Source: Mesorhizobium liriopis
GTDB taxonomy: Bacteria > Pseudomonadota > Alphaproteobacteria > Rhizobiales > Rhizobiaceae
Assembly (NCBI RefSeq): GCF_024053505.1
Contig: NZ_JAMXQS010000004.1
Coordinates: 186,001-250,000 of the forward strand
Length of the DNA stretch: 64,000 nt
Reading direction: 5' to 3'
Numbering within the stretch: position 1 is the first letter of the stretch; each line of letters opens with the position of its first letter. Made by a program: the position numbers and the translations under genes. Shown here piece after piece: positions 1 through 12,306 of this stretch. The notes under the pieces are model-generated. The model worked only from the letters and a program-made list of their open reading frames with translations. It searched no databases and had not been told where the DNA came from.

Positions 1-489
1 CTTGCCAAGAATCCGAATGGCCGCGTTCCATTACTCGAGCTGGAAGACGGACGGCTGCTTTCGGAGTCGAACGCCATCCTGGTTTACCTGGGCGAGGGAA
101 CGCGCTTCGTGCCCGAAGATGCATATGCGCGCGCGCAGATGTTTCAATGGCTCTTCTTCGAACAGTACAGCCATGAGCCCTATGTCGCTGTTCGCATCGC
201 AATCACGCGCTATCCGGAGCGTGCCGGCGACGCTACGCCCGAACGGCTCGCCTCGACGTTGAAGAACGGCGATGCCGCGCTCGGCGTCATGGAGGTGCAG
301 CTGGAAAAGACGCCGTTTCTCGTCGGCGACACCGTCACGCTCGCCGATCTGGCGCTTTATGCCTACACGCACCGCGCCGAACTCGGCGGGTTCGATCTCA
401 AGGCGTTTCCGGCGGTGTCGGCATGGCTCGATCGCGTGAAGGCCGATGCCGGTCACGTGCCGATCGAATGGCTTCCGCAGGAAAGCTAG
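1..489 (+). CDS. Glutathione S-transferase, 5' end cut by window
   Basis: The reading frame is open from the first base and ends at a TAG, leaving about 162 C-terminal residues. The visible part has the end of the thioredoxin-like domain, with the cis-proline segment RVPLLEL and the glutathione-binding segment LLSESNAILVYL. An all-helical C-terminal domain follows, with the N-capping motif TLADLALYAYTH. This layout is that of a soluble cytosolic GST of about 210 residues, so roughly 45-50 N-terminal residues including the catalytic Ser/Cys/Tyr are missing. The subclass and substrate cannot be set. The truncation comes from the window edge; the frame itself is intact. Confidence 0.85.
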   Translation, partial: LAKNPNGRVPLLELEDGRLLSESNAILVYLGEGTRFVPEDAYARAQMFQWLFFEQYSHEPYVAVRIAITRYPERAGDATPERLASTLKNGDAALGVMEVQLEKTPFLVGDTVTLADLALYAYTHRAELGGFDLKAFPAVSAWLDRVKADAGHVPIEWLPQES

Positions 490-951
490 GGGAAGGGGTC
501 GGCCCGACCGGGCCCTCCGGATCATCGCATCACGCCTGCAGGCAATCTGCTGCTTCGGCGTGAACCGATCCAGGAAGGCAACCGAGAGGCGCTTTCCTGC
601 ATGGCTTGCCAGTACATCCGTGGCTCAGCCATGCAGGTCCGCTTTTCGTCTCAGCGGGCGCTCGTCGGAGTGGTCGAACCGCCTTGCCGGAGCGAGAGTT
701 CTGCAAGAGAACATCTCTCCGAAAGAAACGTGCAGCACGAAGCTTTCACGAAACTTACCTCTTGAAAGAGGACCATGCTCGGGGAAGTGGATGGGAATTC
801 CGCACCAAGCGGGGCAACGGCTTGTGACCGACCAGCCCGATATGGGGGTGCGGAGTCACACTTGCAAGGGAGGCCTTCACCGTTGCGCGAGAATGCTTGA
901 GCCCCCTTTTGCCGACGCTAGTTCGCCCTGATCAAGGAGGCTCGTCCAGCC
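490..951. other. 462-bp intergenic stretch with inverted repeats
   Basis: No convincing gene is visible; the open frames here lack codon bias and ribosome sites. It holds a perfect 11-bp inverted repeat (596-606 with 627-637), a short hairpin at 759-771, an 8-bp repeat (799-806 with 847-854) and a second pairing (823-828 with 855-860) that would interlock with it like a pseudoknot. This could be a structured RNA or a long leader for the gene at 952. A strong AAGGAGG ribosome site lies at 934-940. Confidence 0.4.
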
Positions 952-1275
952 ATGAAAAAGCTTGTTCTCGCAACCGTGCTCGCCGTTCTGCCGGCAGAAG
1001 CCTTTGCAATTCAACGCTATCAGTCGACCAGCATGTCCTGCGAGCAAGCCCGCGCGGTGATCCGTGAAGAGGGAGCGGTGCTCTTGCAATGGCAGTCGCG
1101 CCGGGTCCGCAACCTGCCGCGCTATGAGCGTTTCATACGCAACAACAACTATTGCCAAAGCCACGAATATGCTGCGCCGACAGTCGTGCCGACGGCCGAT
1201 ACGGAGAAGTGTCCAGTCAAACGATGCGAGGAGCGGATGTCGATCGGAGACGATTTCTTCAGATTTGGACGCTGA
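952..1275 (+). CDS. Small secreted protein of unknown function
   Basis: The product is 107 residues. Residues 1-19 form a clear Sec signal peptide (basic start MKK, hydrophobic core, AFA cleavage site), so the mature protein is about 88 residues and periplasmic. It has four cysteines, at 30, 68, 87 and 92, enough for two disulfide bonds, and a basic, aromatic middle section. The start is supported by AAGGAGG about 11 bases upstream. I do not recognise the family. The next gene downstream on the same strand encodes a murein-acting lipoprotein, but a gap of over 100 bp separates them, so a shared role is only a guess. Confidence 0.7.
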   Translation: MKKLVLATVLAVLPAEAFAIQRYQSTSMSCEQARAVIREEGAVLLQWQSRRVRNLPRYERFIRNNNYCQSHEYAAPTVVPTADTEKCPVKRCEERMSIGDDFFRFGR

Positions 1276-1391
1276 GGGTTCTCGCCTCGATTATTAAAGC
1301 GTGTTAATGCGATTCTCGTTCCGGCTGTTTGACCCATAATTCGACCCCTAGGCAGCCGGGGCGACCAACAGGGACGCTCCGCGCCAGTCGC

Positions 1392-2462
1392 ATGAAGATC
1401 CGCTTTGGCCTTTGCCTCCTGCCACTGCTCATCCCCGCAGGATGCACGACCAACGAAAGCGCTTCATCCGCGAAGCTGACACCGACGCCCCCCCAGACAT
1501 TCGCCATGCTGCCAGATGCAGCGCCCCTGCCGGGCGTGCGTTCGAGCGAGGTGGCACAAGCCGCTCCGGTGGCGGCAACGCAGATGGCCTATGCCGGCGC
1601 ATCGCCCGCAGCTTCGTCGCCTGATCTCGTGCGCTCCGGCAGCGTCGAAGTGGTCAAGCAAAGCAACAATGCGCAAGTCGATCAACTGATTGCTTCCTAT
1701 GCCCAGAGCTATGAAGTGCCGGAGTCGCTGGTGCGCCGCGTGGTGAAGCGCGAAAGCAATTTCCGGCCAGAAGCCCGCAATGGCCCATACTGGGGTCTGA
1801 TGCAGATCCTTCCGGCGACCGCGCGCTCCATGGGCTTCAGCGGCCCGAGCAACGGCCTGCTCGATGCCGAGACCAATCTGAAATACGCGGTCAAATATCT
1901 GAAGGGCGCCTACATGGTCGCCGGCGGTGACCACGATCAAGCCGTCCGCAACTATGCTCGCGGCTACTATTTCGACGCCAAGCGAAAGGGCATGCTGGAA
2001 GCCGCCGGCCTGAAGCGCTCGCGCATGCCGAACCCGGTGGGCCCGGCGCAGGAGCCTGAAATCGTGCTGGCCTCGGCCGCCTTCGATGCCAAGCCCAAGC
2101 CTGCCACGCCCGCCATCCCCATGCCCCAGACAAGCGCCATGGCTGAGCGCTGGGATGCCGGCATCGCGGCCGTGAAGTCCGAGGAAACAGCCGAACCGGC
2201 CGCGACCGCAACTGCGGCGCTGGCTAATCAAACCGAGATTCCGGTGACACCGGCCAAGGTCGATGTGATCCCGACCTCTGCCGGCAGCGCTCCGGTTCAA
2301 GCGACCGTCGCCAACACGACGACGGAGTCCGTTGCCGAAGCGGTTGTGGCGCCCGAGACGGTTGCTGCAACGCCTGTTGCTGCCGAGGCGAACCCTTCAT
2401 CGACCGGCAAGGGTGGTCGTGTGGGCCATGGCGGATTCGACCCGTCCTCCAAACTTCGCTAA
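1392..2462 (+). CDS. Lipoprotein lytic transglycosylase (SLT domain)
   Basis: The product is 356 residues from the ATG at 1392. That start gives a compact lipoprotein signal ending in IPAGC, with lipidated Cys18; the longer frame from 1329 would bury it behind 21 extra residues. Residues about 95-200 form an SLT/Slt70-type lytic transglycosylase domain: KRESNF with the catalytic Glu at about 121, followed by YWGLMQILPATARSMG, and later AVRNYARGYYFDAK. Such enzymes cleave the glycan between MurNAc and GlcNAc to give 1,6-anhydro ends. The C-terminal 140 residues are Ala/Pro/Thr-rich low complexity, probably a flexible periplasmic tail. It is monocistronic, and no terminator is evident. Confidence 0.88.
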   Translation: MKIRFGLCLLPLLIPAGCTTNESASSAKLTPTPPQTFAMLPDAAPLPGVRSSEVAQAAPVAATQMAYAGASPAASSPDLVRSGSVEVVKQSNNAQVDQLIASYAQSYEVPESLVRRVVKRESNFRPEARNGPYWGLMQILPATARSMGFSGPSNGLLDAETNLKYAVKYLKGAYMVAGGDHDQAVRNYARGYYFDAKRKGMLEAAGLKRSRMPNPVGPAQEPEIVLASAAFDAKPKPATPAIPMPQTSAMAERWDAGIAAVKSEETAEPAATATAALANQTEIPVTPAKVDVIPTSAGSAPVQATVANTTTESVAEAVVAPETVAATPVAAEANPSSTGKGGRVGHGGFDPSSKLR

Positions 2463-3115
2463 GCTTTTTCCAAATTTGCCTGGAGTCTGTTCGGCTCTCG
2501 TTGAAGTGGATGTCATTTCGCCTCGACGACCTCTGGATATGCATGATCGCTGCCGCGCTCGGGTTTCGAGCCGGGGTATGGTGTGGTTCGAGTTCAGGAG
2601 ACGGCGCATGGCGCTGGCCTCTGGACTTTCGTGAAGTGCATGACCCGCGCCATGCGCCGCTTTCGGTGTTCTTGCCCTAGGTCCACAGAACGGGGCGTCA
2701 CCCACCGCTCCTCACTTGGGGCCCGGACTTAGGGGCTCATCACCCAGCCGCACTACGTTGGCACGACCAGTCCGGCACCGTCCGCTTCACAGATGCGCCG
2801 TCGCGACCTGGCTCCCGATGAAGCGGTAAGCGAAATCTACGCGAAGGCGCGGAGGGGGTGGATGAAGAAAAGCGGCGAGCCCGGAAGCGCAAGGGTTTGC
2901 GCGGCAGTTGGCCGTGATTTCGTTCATCACCGTGCTGGAACTATGCCAGCCGAAGCGCGCAGCGGCTTCAGCAGCTCGATGGGGCTCGTCTGTGCCACCC
3001 GACATGGTGCGCGAAGGCGCCCACCTCAAAATAGAATCAAGTCTCGATTGTCTGACGGGAAATCGACCCGGCCCTCCGCGCTCTGCTGATGGCCGGGACT
3101 TTCCACGTTCTGCGC
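2463..3115. other. 653-bp intergenic stretch with a 13-bp perfect inverted repeat
   Basis: This lies between two convergent genes (lytic transglycosylase and carB). I see no gene with a ribosome site or recognisable product. Its most striking element is a perfect 13-bp inverted repeat, 2602-2614 with 2647-2659, with a 32-base loop and core GCATGGC/GCCATGC. A weak hypothetical frame at 2793-3089 has no support. The stretch could hold an RNA or decayed coding sequence. Confidence 0.4.
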
Positions 3116-6613
<3,498 letters not shown>

Positions 6614-6779
6614 GGGTCGCGGTCCGTCCAGGCTGAGGCTTGCGCCAAAAGCCGAGCGGGAATGTGCCCCGTCCGGCTGCGCTGCGTTTTTGTGTCAGGC
6701 TAGGCGGGCCTTATAGGCCAAGCTTTGGGGCCACGTAACCCCGAAAGTGCGCGCTGTGGGAAACCTTTTGTTGCAGCCC

Positions 6780-7409
6780 TCAGCGACGCGGGATCATCGG
6801 CTCGCCACCGCGCTCGATCGCACGCTTGTAGGCGGGGCGCTCGGCGATGCGATCGAGCCAGGCCTGAAGGTTGGGGAATCGGTCAGCGAAGCCCGGCTGC
6901 ATGGCGGCCGCCTGCACCGGGTAGCTCATCTGAATGTCGGCGGCCGAGAATTGGCCTGCGAAGAAGTCGCGCTTGGCGAGCTCGTCATTGGCATACTCGA
7001 GTGCATTGAAAACTTGACCGTCCACACGCTGCGCCACCTGTTCCGGCACTTCGCCGACACGGCCGAGATAAAGCTTGATGAGAAGCGGCGGCATGAGAGA
7101 GCCTTCCGCGAAATGCAGCCAGTATAGAAAGCGCGTGCCGGCATCGGTTTTCGGGGCAGGGCGCAGCGTGCCGGTGTCGTGGCGTTCCAGCAGGAACTCG
7201 ATGATCGCACCGGATTCGGCAAGCACCGTGCCGTCCGTCACGATGATCGGTGACTTCCCGAGAGGATGGACGGCACGCAAAGCGGGCTCCGCCGCGAGCG
7301 TCTGCGGGTCGCGGGTGTAAGTCACGACCTCGTAGTCGAGGCTGAGCTCTTCGAGCAGCCACAGAATGCGGTGGGCACGTGAGTACTGAAGTGCATGGAC
7401 TTTGATCAT
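6780..7409 (-). CDS. Glutathione S-transferase family protein
   Basis: The product is 209 residues from the ATG at 7409, preceded by AAGGAGAGG; a longer frame upstream has no ribosome site. It has an N-terminal thioredoxin fold (YSRAHRILWLLEEL, then HPLGKSPIIVTDGTVLAESGA with the cis-Pro and the Glu-Ser glutathione contact). A helical C-terminal domain follows. The Tyr/Ser-type N-terminus and HPLGKSP motif recall the theta/beta-like bacterial GSTs related to yeast Gtt1. The substrate is unknown. It lies between carB and a divergent metallopeptidase gene and seems to have its own promoter in the 142-bp gap upstream. Confidence 0.88.
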   Translation of the reverse strand: MIKVHALQYSRAHRILWLLEELSLDYEVVTYTRDPQTLAAEPALRAVHPLGKSPIIVTDGTVLAESGAIIEFLLERHDTGTLRPAPKTDAGTRFLYWLHFAEGSLMPPLLIKLYLGRVGEVPEQVAQRVDGQVFNALEYANDELAKRDFFAGQFSAADIQMSYPVQAAAMQPGFADRFPNLQAWLDRIAERPAYKRAIERGGEPMIPRR

Positions 7410-7551
7410 GCCTGCCTCTCCTTGCGTCGAACGGCTTGGGAATCGTTCAAAAGAAATCCGGTTCCAATGGCCGTCGAACCAAACCCCCTTGAGATCGTTG
7501 CTGAACGTTCCGGCGCGTCGCTCGCGCCGCCGTGAAGTGAGGGAAAATATC

Positions 7552-8487
7552 ATGCGCTGGCAGGGACGCCGTCAAAGCAACAATGTCGAGGATGCGGGAG
7601 GCGGCGGTGGCGGCTTCGGCCGGGGCGGCGGTTTCGGTCGCGGCGGCGGCGGACCGATCCGCATCCCGATCGGGGCCGGTGCCGGTGGCGGGCTGAGCAT
7701 TTCCACCATCGTCATCCTCGTCGTGCTGTTTTTCGGCCTGCGCGCCTGCGGCATCGATCCGCTCGCGATCCTCGCGGGCATGGAAGGCGGCGGCCCGGCC
7801 ACCACGCAACAGCAGCAGTTGCCGCAAAGCACCGGCGCGCCGGTCAACCGCACGGAGCGCGACCAGTTCGTGGCAACCGTCCTGGCCGAAACGGAAGACA
7901 CGTGGAACGGCATCTTCCAGGCCGAAGGCGAGACCTACGAAGAACCGAAGCTCGTGCGCTTCAACGGTCAGGTCCAGTCGGCCTGCGGCAACGCATCCGC
8001 CTCGTCCGGCCCGTTCTACTGCCCGATCGACCGCAAGGTTTACCTCGATACGTCCTTCTTCGACGAACTCGACCAGAAGTTCGGTGCAGCCGGCGATTTT
8101 GCACAGGCTTATGTGATCGCGCACGAGGTCGGCCACCATGTGCAGAACCTGATCGGCGTGCTGCCTCGCTTCAACGAGGCGCGGCAGAACATGGACCAGG
8201 CCGAGGCCAACGCCATGTCGGTAAAGGTCGAGCTTCAGGCCGACTGCTTCGCCGGTATCTGGGGCCACTTCACGCAGCAGAAGGGCATTCTGGAGGCGGG
8301 TGATCTCGAAGAAGCGTTGAATGCCGCGACGCAGATCGGCGACGATACGCTGCAGAAGCGCAGCCAGGGCTATGTGGTGCCCGAGAGCTTCAATCATGGC
8401 ACGTCCGAACAGCGCTCGCGCTGGTTCAAGCGCGGGTTCGACAGCGGCCGTATCCAGGACTGCGACACATTCAACGGACAGATCTGA
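7552..8487 (+). CDS. YpfJ-type neutral zinc metallopeptidase
   Basis: The product is 311 residues. After a Gly-rich basic segment (residues 16-46, GGGFGRGGG repeats) comes one membrane span at about 48-66, so the catalytic domain is likely periplasmic and anchored. The zinc site is HEVGHH at 191-196 (HExxH), with Glu227 in ELQADC as probable third ligand; a conserved Cys pair is at 145 and 157. These features match the YpfJ family (PF04228). The true substrate of the family is not known to me. The ATG at 7552 was chosen because the upstream extension is on the far side of a divergent promoter region. A bidirectional terminator follows at 8511-8540. Confidence 0.88.
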   Translation: MRWQGRRQSNNVEDAGGGGGGFGRGGGFGRGGGGPIRIPIGAGAGGGLSISTIVILVVLFFGLRACGIDPLAILAGMEGGGPATTQQQQLPQSTGAPVNRTERDQFVATVLAETEDTWNGIFQAEGETYEEPKLVRFNGQVQSACGNASASSGPFYCPIDRKVYLDTSFFDELDQKFGAAGDFAQAYVIAHEVGHHVQNLIGVLPRFNEARQNMDQAEANAMSVKVELQADCFAGIWGHFTQQKGILEAGDLEEALNAATQIGDDTLQKRSQGYVVPESFNHGTSEQRSRWFKRGFDSGRIQDCDTFNGQI

Positions 8488-8510
8488 CAACGGACAGATC
8501 CGACCAACGA

Positions 8511-8540
8511 AAAAGCGGGCCGAAAGGCCCGCTTCTTTTT
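8511..8540. terminator. Bidirectional intrinsic terminator
   Basis: A stem AGCGGGCC/GGCCCGCT (8514-8521 with 8526-8533) closes on a GAAA tetraloop. It has A-tracts on the left and CTTTTT on the right, so it can end transcription of the metallopeptidase gene (plus) and of carA (minus), whose stop codons flank it. Confidence 0.9.
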
Positions 8541-9759
8541 ACCGTTCGGCCAGCGCCGGCTCGCCTCGGCGCTCGCGGATCAAGTTCGCGAACCGCTTGA
8601 ACAAATAGTGCGAGTCCTGGGGGCCCGGCGACGCTTCGGGGTGGTGCTGCACCGAAAAGACCGGACGGCCCGTCAGCGCGATGCCGCAATTCGTGCCGTC
8701 GAACAGCGAGACGTGGGTCTCTTCCACGCCTTCGGGCAAAGACCCGCGATCCACCGAAAAACCGTGGTTCATCGAAACGATCTCGACCTTGCCCGTTGTG
8801 TGGTCCTTGACCGGATGGTTCGCGCCGTGATGGCCCTGATGCATCTTCTCGGTCTTCGCACCCAGCGCCAGTGCCAGGATCTGATGCCCCAAGCAGATGC
8901 CGAAGACGGGCAGGTCGGTTTCGAGCAGGTCGCGGATCACCGGCACGGCATATTCGCCGGTCGCAGCCGGATCGCCGGGGCCGTTGGAAAGGAAGATGCC
9001 ATCCGGCTTCATCGCCATGATGGTTTCAGCACTGGTTTCGGCTGGCACAACGGTCACGCGTGCGCCTAGGCCCGTCAGCAGGCGCAGAATGTTGCGCTTC
9101 ACGCCATAATCGATGGCGACGATATGCATGGAGGGCTCGGCGAGTTCGCTGTAGCCCTGGTTCCAACTCCAGGGTGCCTCCTTCCAAGCCGATGACTGGC
9201 CCGAGGTCACGTCGCGGGCGAGGTCCATGCCTTCGAGGCCGGGCCAGTTTCCGGCCTTTTCCTTGAGCGCTTCGACATCGAATTCGCCATTCGGCGAATA
9301 GGCGATCACCGCGTTGGGTGCGCCGCCATCGCGGATGGCGGCGGTCAGCGCGCGGGTGTCGACACCCGTCAACGCCACGATGCCACGACGCTTGAGCCAC
9401 GCGTCGAGCCCGCCTTCGGAGCGGTAGTTGGATGGGTCGGTCACTTCGGCGCGGAAGATGGCGCCGACGGCGCCTGCGCGCGCGGCGGGGTTCAGATCCT
9501 CGGCGTCCTCGTCGTTCGCGCCGACATTGCCGATATGGGGGAAAGTGAAGGTCAGGATCTGGCCCTTGTAGGAAGGGTCGGTCATGATCTCCTGATAGCC
9601 GGTGAGAGCCGTATTGAAGACGACTTCGCCGACAGCGGTGCCTTCCGCGCCGAGGCCCTGGCCTTCGATCACGGTGCCGTCCGCCAGGACGAGGAGGGCG
9701 GTGGCTCGGTTTTCACCCCAGGGAGCGGTCGCGCCTGTTGGCTTGGCGGCTTGGTCCAT
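8539..9759 (-). CDS. carA: Carbamoyl-phosphate synthase small subunit
   Basis: This 406-residue glutamine amidotransferase subunit hydrolyses glutamine and channels ammonia to CarB. The N-terminal CPSase domain has FNTALTGYQEIMTDPSY. The class I GATase domain carries the nucleophile Cys289 in FGICLGHQ and the catalytic pair His373 and Glu375 in VQHHPEAS. The N-terminus is slightly extended (MDQAAKPTGATAPW) relative to E. coli. It is divergent from the YqeY gene with a 142-bp gap, which must contain both promoters. carA and carB are separated here by two unrelated genes. Confidence 0.97.
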   Translation of the reverse strand: MDQAAKPTGATAPWGENRATALLVLADGTVIEGQGLGAEGTAVGEVVFNTALTGYQEIMTDPSYKGQILTFTFPHIGNVGANDEDAEDLNPAARAGAVGAIFRAEVTDPSNYRSEGGLDAWLKRRGIVALTGVDTRALTAAIRDGGAPNAVIAYSPNGEFDVEALKEKAGNWPGLEGMDLARDVTSGQSSAWKEAPWSWNQGYSELAEPSMHIVAIDYGVKRNILRLLTGLGARVTVVPAETSAETIMAMKPDGIFLSNGPGDPAATGEYAVPVIRDLLETDLPVFGICLGHQILALALGAKTEKMHQGHHGANHPVKDHTTGKVEIVSMNHGFSVDRGSLPEGVEETHVSLFDGTNCGIALTGRPVFSVQHHPEASPGPQDSHYLFKRFANLIRERRGEPALAER

Positions 9760-9901
9760 GAGAGCGGTCCTCGGCTAAAGTTGAGTGTGGTTCGCCACCG
9801 ATATGCGCATTGGGGCGGGCTTTTCAACCGATGGCGAATAGTGGCAGAGGAGAAGCCGGTCAATGCCGGCAGGCATCCCGAGGCTATGAGGACACACGAA
9901 A

Positions 9902-10360
9902 ATGAGCACGCGCGAACGCATTGCGGAAGATCTGAAGACCGCGCTCAAGGCGCGCGACAGCAATCGTGTCGGCACGCTGCGCCTCGTGCAGGCCGCCTTC
10001 ACCGAGCGCGACATCCTCAATCGCGGTGCGGGCAAAGAGCCGACCAGCGAGGACGAGGCGCTCGCGATCCTGACCAAGATGGTCAAGCAGCGCGAGGAGT
10101 CCGCGCGTGCCTTCACCGATGGCGGCCGTCCTGAACTGGCGGAAAAGGAAAAGGGCGAGATCGCCGTGATCCAGGATTATCTGCCTGCCGCGATGAGCGA
10201 GGTGGAAGCGGAGGCGGCCATTCGCGCGGCGATCGCGGAAGCCGGTGCTTCCTCGCCCAAGGACATGGGCGCTGTGATGGCCGTGCTGAAGGCGAGCCAC
10301 GGCGGGCGCATGGATTTCGGCAAGGCCAGCGGAACGGTGAAGCGGCTGCTTTCGGCCTGA
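9902..10360 (+). CDS. GatB/YqeY domain protein
   Basis: The product is 152 residues, a small all-helical protein matching the YqeY family. It resembles the C-terminal tRNA-contacting domain of GatB in the Glu/Asp-tRNA amidotransferase but lacks the catalytic part. Recognisable segments are LKARDSNRVGTLRLVQAAF and KDMGAVMAVLKASHGGRMDFGKAS. A cytosolic tRNA-related role is usually assumed but not proved. Its stop codon directly abuts the stop codon of the convergent Na/Pi symporter gene, with no terminator between them. Confidence 0.9.
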   Translation: MSTRERIAEDLKTALKARDSNRVGTLRLVQAAFTERDILNRGAGKEPTSEDEALAILTKMVKQREESARAFTDGGRPELAEKEKGEIAVIQDYLPAAMSEVEAEAAIRAAIAEAGASSPKDMGAVMAVLKASHGGRMDFGKASGTVKRLLSA

Positions 10361-12025
10361 CTATTCGGCGGCGCGCAGGCGCGTGTCGCGTAACAGCCCG
10401 TGTTCCTCGAGCACGGGATAGGCGATCGACGCCAGCAGCGAGTTGATCTGCTTGAGGTCGCGGATCGTGTCGAGATGGATGGCGCTCGTTTCGACGCTTC
10501 GCTTGGCGCCCTCGCTCAGGCGCAGGAAGTGGCTGCGGCTCGACTGGCGTTCGAGCTTGCGCAAGCGTTCTTTCCGGGAAACCAGCAGGCGCGCGGTTTC
10601 GAGGTCTCGCGCGATCAGCACGTTGAAGGCGAGCCGCGCATTGGCCAGAACCTCGGTGTGCAATTCCGATAGCTCTTCGAAGCCCGCGCTCGTGTAAGAA
10701 AGGCCGCGCGCCATCTGCTTGCGCAAATGCGCGAGCAGGTTGTTCACGATGATGTCGCCGACTTGTTCGAGCTTCACGCAGCCCTCGATCAGCTCGCGGC
10801 AGCGTTGCGCTTCGCTCTCGCTGAGCTTTTGGGCCGCGGCCTTGGCAAGATAGAGTTTGATGGCGGCCTGCCGCGCATCGACACGGTCGTCCAAGGCGCG
10901 CAACGCATCGATCCCTTCCTTGTCGGGTTTACCGTAAAGCTCGTGCGCGCGTTCCAGCATGACCTCGACCGTTTCGCAGACCGGTACGAGTTCTCGCGTG
11001 GCATTGGCGAGTGCCAGTTGCGGTACTTCGAGAACGCCTTCGTCCAGAGCGCTGATTTCGCGCATCATGAGGTTTGGCGAATCCGGTTTGGTTCCAAGAT
11101 TCGCGAGCGTGGTCGCGGTGCGTTCAATCAGCGAGGCGAGGGGGAGGCCGGCGACGAGAACGATCGCATTGAACAGAATATGCGCATTGACGATGCGGTC
11201 GCCGCCATCGGTGCCGAGAAAGCCGAGTTGCGGTGTAAAGCACAGGAACAAGCCGAGCATCATGACCGAGCCCGCTCCGCGCATCAGGAGATTGCCGAGC
11301 GGCACCACGCGCGCAGGCGCCGGTGCGGCACGGGTCAACAGCGGCGCAATCACCGAACTGCCGAGATTGACGCCGAGCACCATGACGATCCCAAGCGCGG
11401 GCGTCAGAACGCCATGGCTCGCGAGGGTCACGAGGAAGAGCACGGCGGCGATCGAGGAGTGGAAGGCCCAGGTGAGCAGGGCGGCAAGAAGAAACGCGGT
11501 GACCGGATCGCCGGCGAGATAGTGTACGATGAGGCCCAGCATCGGGCTTTCGCGCAAGGGCGCGGTCGCCTGCGCGAGCAAGTCGAGCGACAAGACAAGC
11601 AGTCCGACGCCGACCATGATGCGCCCCAATTGCCGCCATTCGCGGCGTTCGGTCACCATGAACGTCACGGTGCCGGCGAGGATGGTGGTGGGTGCGAGCA
11701 GCGTCAGGTCGAAGGAAAGAAGCTTCACGACGAGTGCCGAGCCCAGTTCGGCCCCGCGCACGGCAAGGAGGCCCGCGACACCGGTGACGAGGCCCGAGCC
11801 CGCGAAGGACCCGATCAAGAGCGTCACGGCAGTCGAGCTTTGCAACGCAATCGCCAAGCTCGTGCCGACGAGCAGGGCCAAGAGCGGATTGCCCATGGTC
11901 TCACGCAGCCGCTTGCGCAGCACCTCGCCATAGGCGCGCTCCACGCCCGTGCGCACCATGCGCGTGGCCCAAAGCAGCAACGCCACCGCACCCGCAAGGT
12001 GGAGCAGGACGGATGAACCGGTCAT
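10361..12025 (-). CDS. Na/Pi cotransporter family protein with PhoU-like tail
   Basis: The product is 554 residues. The N-terminal 300 residues carry the duplicated Na/Pi-cotransporter (PF02690) fold, with the inverted QSSTAVTLL-type segment (ALQSSTAVTLLIG) and a second half around HSSIAAVLFLVTL. The C-terminal 200 residues are soluble, helical and PhoU-like (LELYG-type segments, KLEQVGDIIVNNLLAHL). The family imports phosphate with sodium across the inner membrane, and the tail may regulate uptake. It is monocistronic, tail-to-tail with the YqeY gene, and divergent from dnaG. Confidence 0.88.
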   Translation of the reverse strand: MTGSSVLLHLAGAVALLLWATRMVRTGVERAYGEVLRKRLRETMGNPLLALLVGTSLAIALQSSTAVTLLIGSFAGSGLVTGVAGLLAVRGAELGSALVVKLLSFDLTLLAPTTILAGTVTFMVTERREWRQLGRIMVGVGLLVLSLDLLAQATAPLRESPMLGLIVHYLAGDPVTAFLLAALLTWAFHSSIAAVLFLVTLASHGVLTPALGIVMVLGVNLGSSVIAPLLTRAAPAPARVVPLGNLLMRGAGSVMMLGLFLCFTPQLGFLGTDGGDRIVNAHILFNAIVLVAGLPLASLIERTATTLANLGTKPDSPNLMMREISALDEGVLEVPQLALANATRELVPVCETVEVMLERAHELYGKPDKEGIDALRALDDRVDARQAAIKLYLAKAAAQKLSESEAQRCRELIEGCVKLEQVGDIIVNNLLAHLRKQMARGLSYTSAGFEELSELHTEVLANARLAFNVLIARDLETARLLVSRKERLRKLERQSSRSHFLRLSEGAKRSVETSAIHLDTIRDLKQINSLLASIAYPVLEEHGLLRDTRLRAAE

Positions 12026-12137
12026 CGCATGGTCTCCGCAAAACCGGCGGATGGGTGCTGTTGAAACATGGAAGGACGCGCCGAACTCATTAGCCGGATA
12101 ATATATAAGACATGGGCGAGGATATGTCAGTGATCGA

Positions 12138-12149
12138 CGTCACGTGACG
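12138..12149. promoter_or_regulatory. 12-bp perfect palindrome upstream of dnaG
   Basis: CGTCACGTGACG is a perfect palindrome in the 281-bp gap between the divergent Na/Pi symporter and dnaG genes, 113 bases from the symporter start. It is a plausible dimer binding site. No specific regulator can be named. Confidence 0.35.
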
Positions 12150-12306
12150 GTTCGAGCATAGTTTCAAGCGCGCCGGCGAGTTCGTCGAAACGGAATCTCC
12201 ATTCGGCACGCCTATATGTCCCGCAGTGAGTTCCAAGCTGGCGCTCCCCGTTGTTAGGCATTATATCCTATAACGCTGCACCGGAATTTCGCGTATCAGG
12301 TTACCC

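Noticed and set aside
1-489. Broken GST pseudogene
   Set aside because: The frame is intact to the window edge; only the window truncates it.
606-827. A 73-codon frame in the 490-951 gap
   Set aside because: No ribosome site, no codon bias and no resemblance to a known protein; the gap is better explained by structured, noncoding DNA.
490-951. 6S RNA, tmRNA or SRP RNA in the structured gap
   Set aside because: I could not match the conserved sequence or the long closing stem of any of these RNAs by eye.
2793-3089. A 98-codon frame in the 2463-3115 gap
   Set aside because: No start signal or homology; opposite-strand frames of similar length also exist here.
12138-12149. A DnaA box or replication origin near dnaG
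   Set aside because: No cluster of TTATCCACA-like boxes or AT-rich unwinding region is present; dnaG is not an origin marker.
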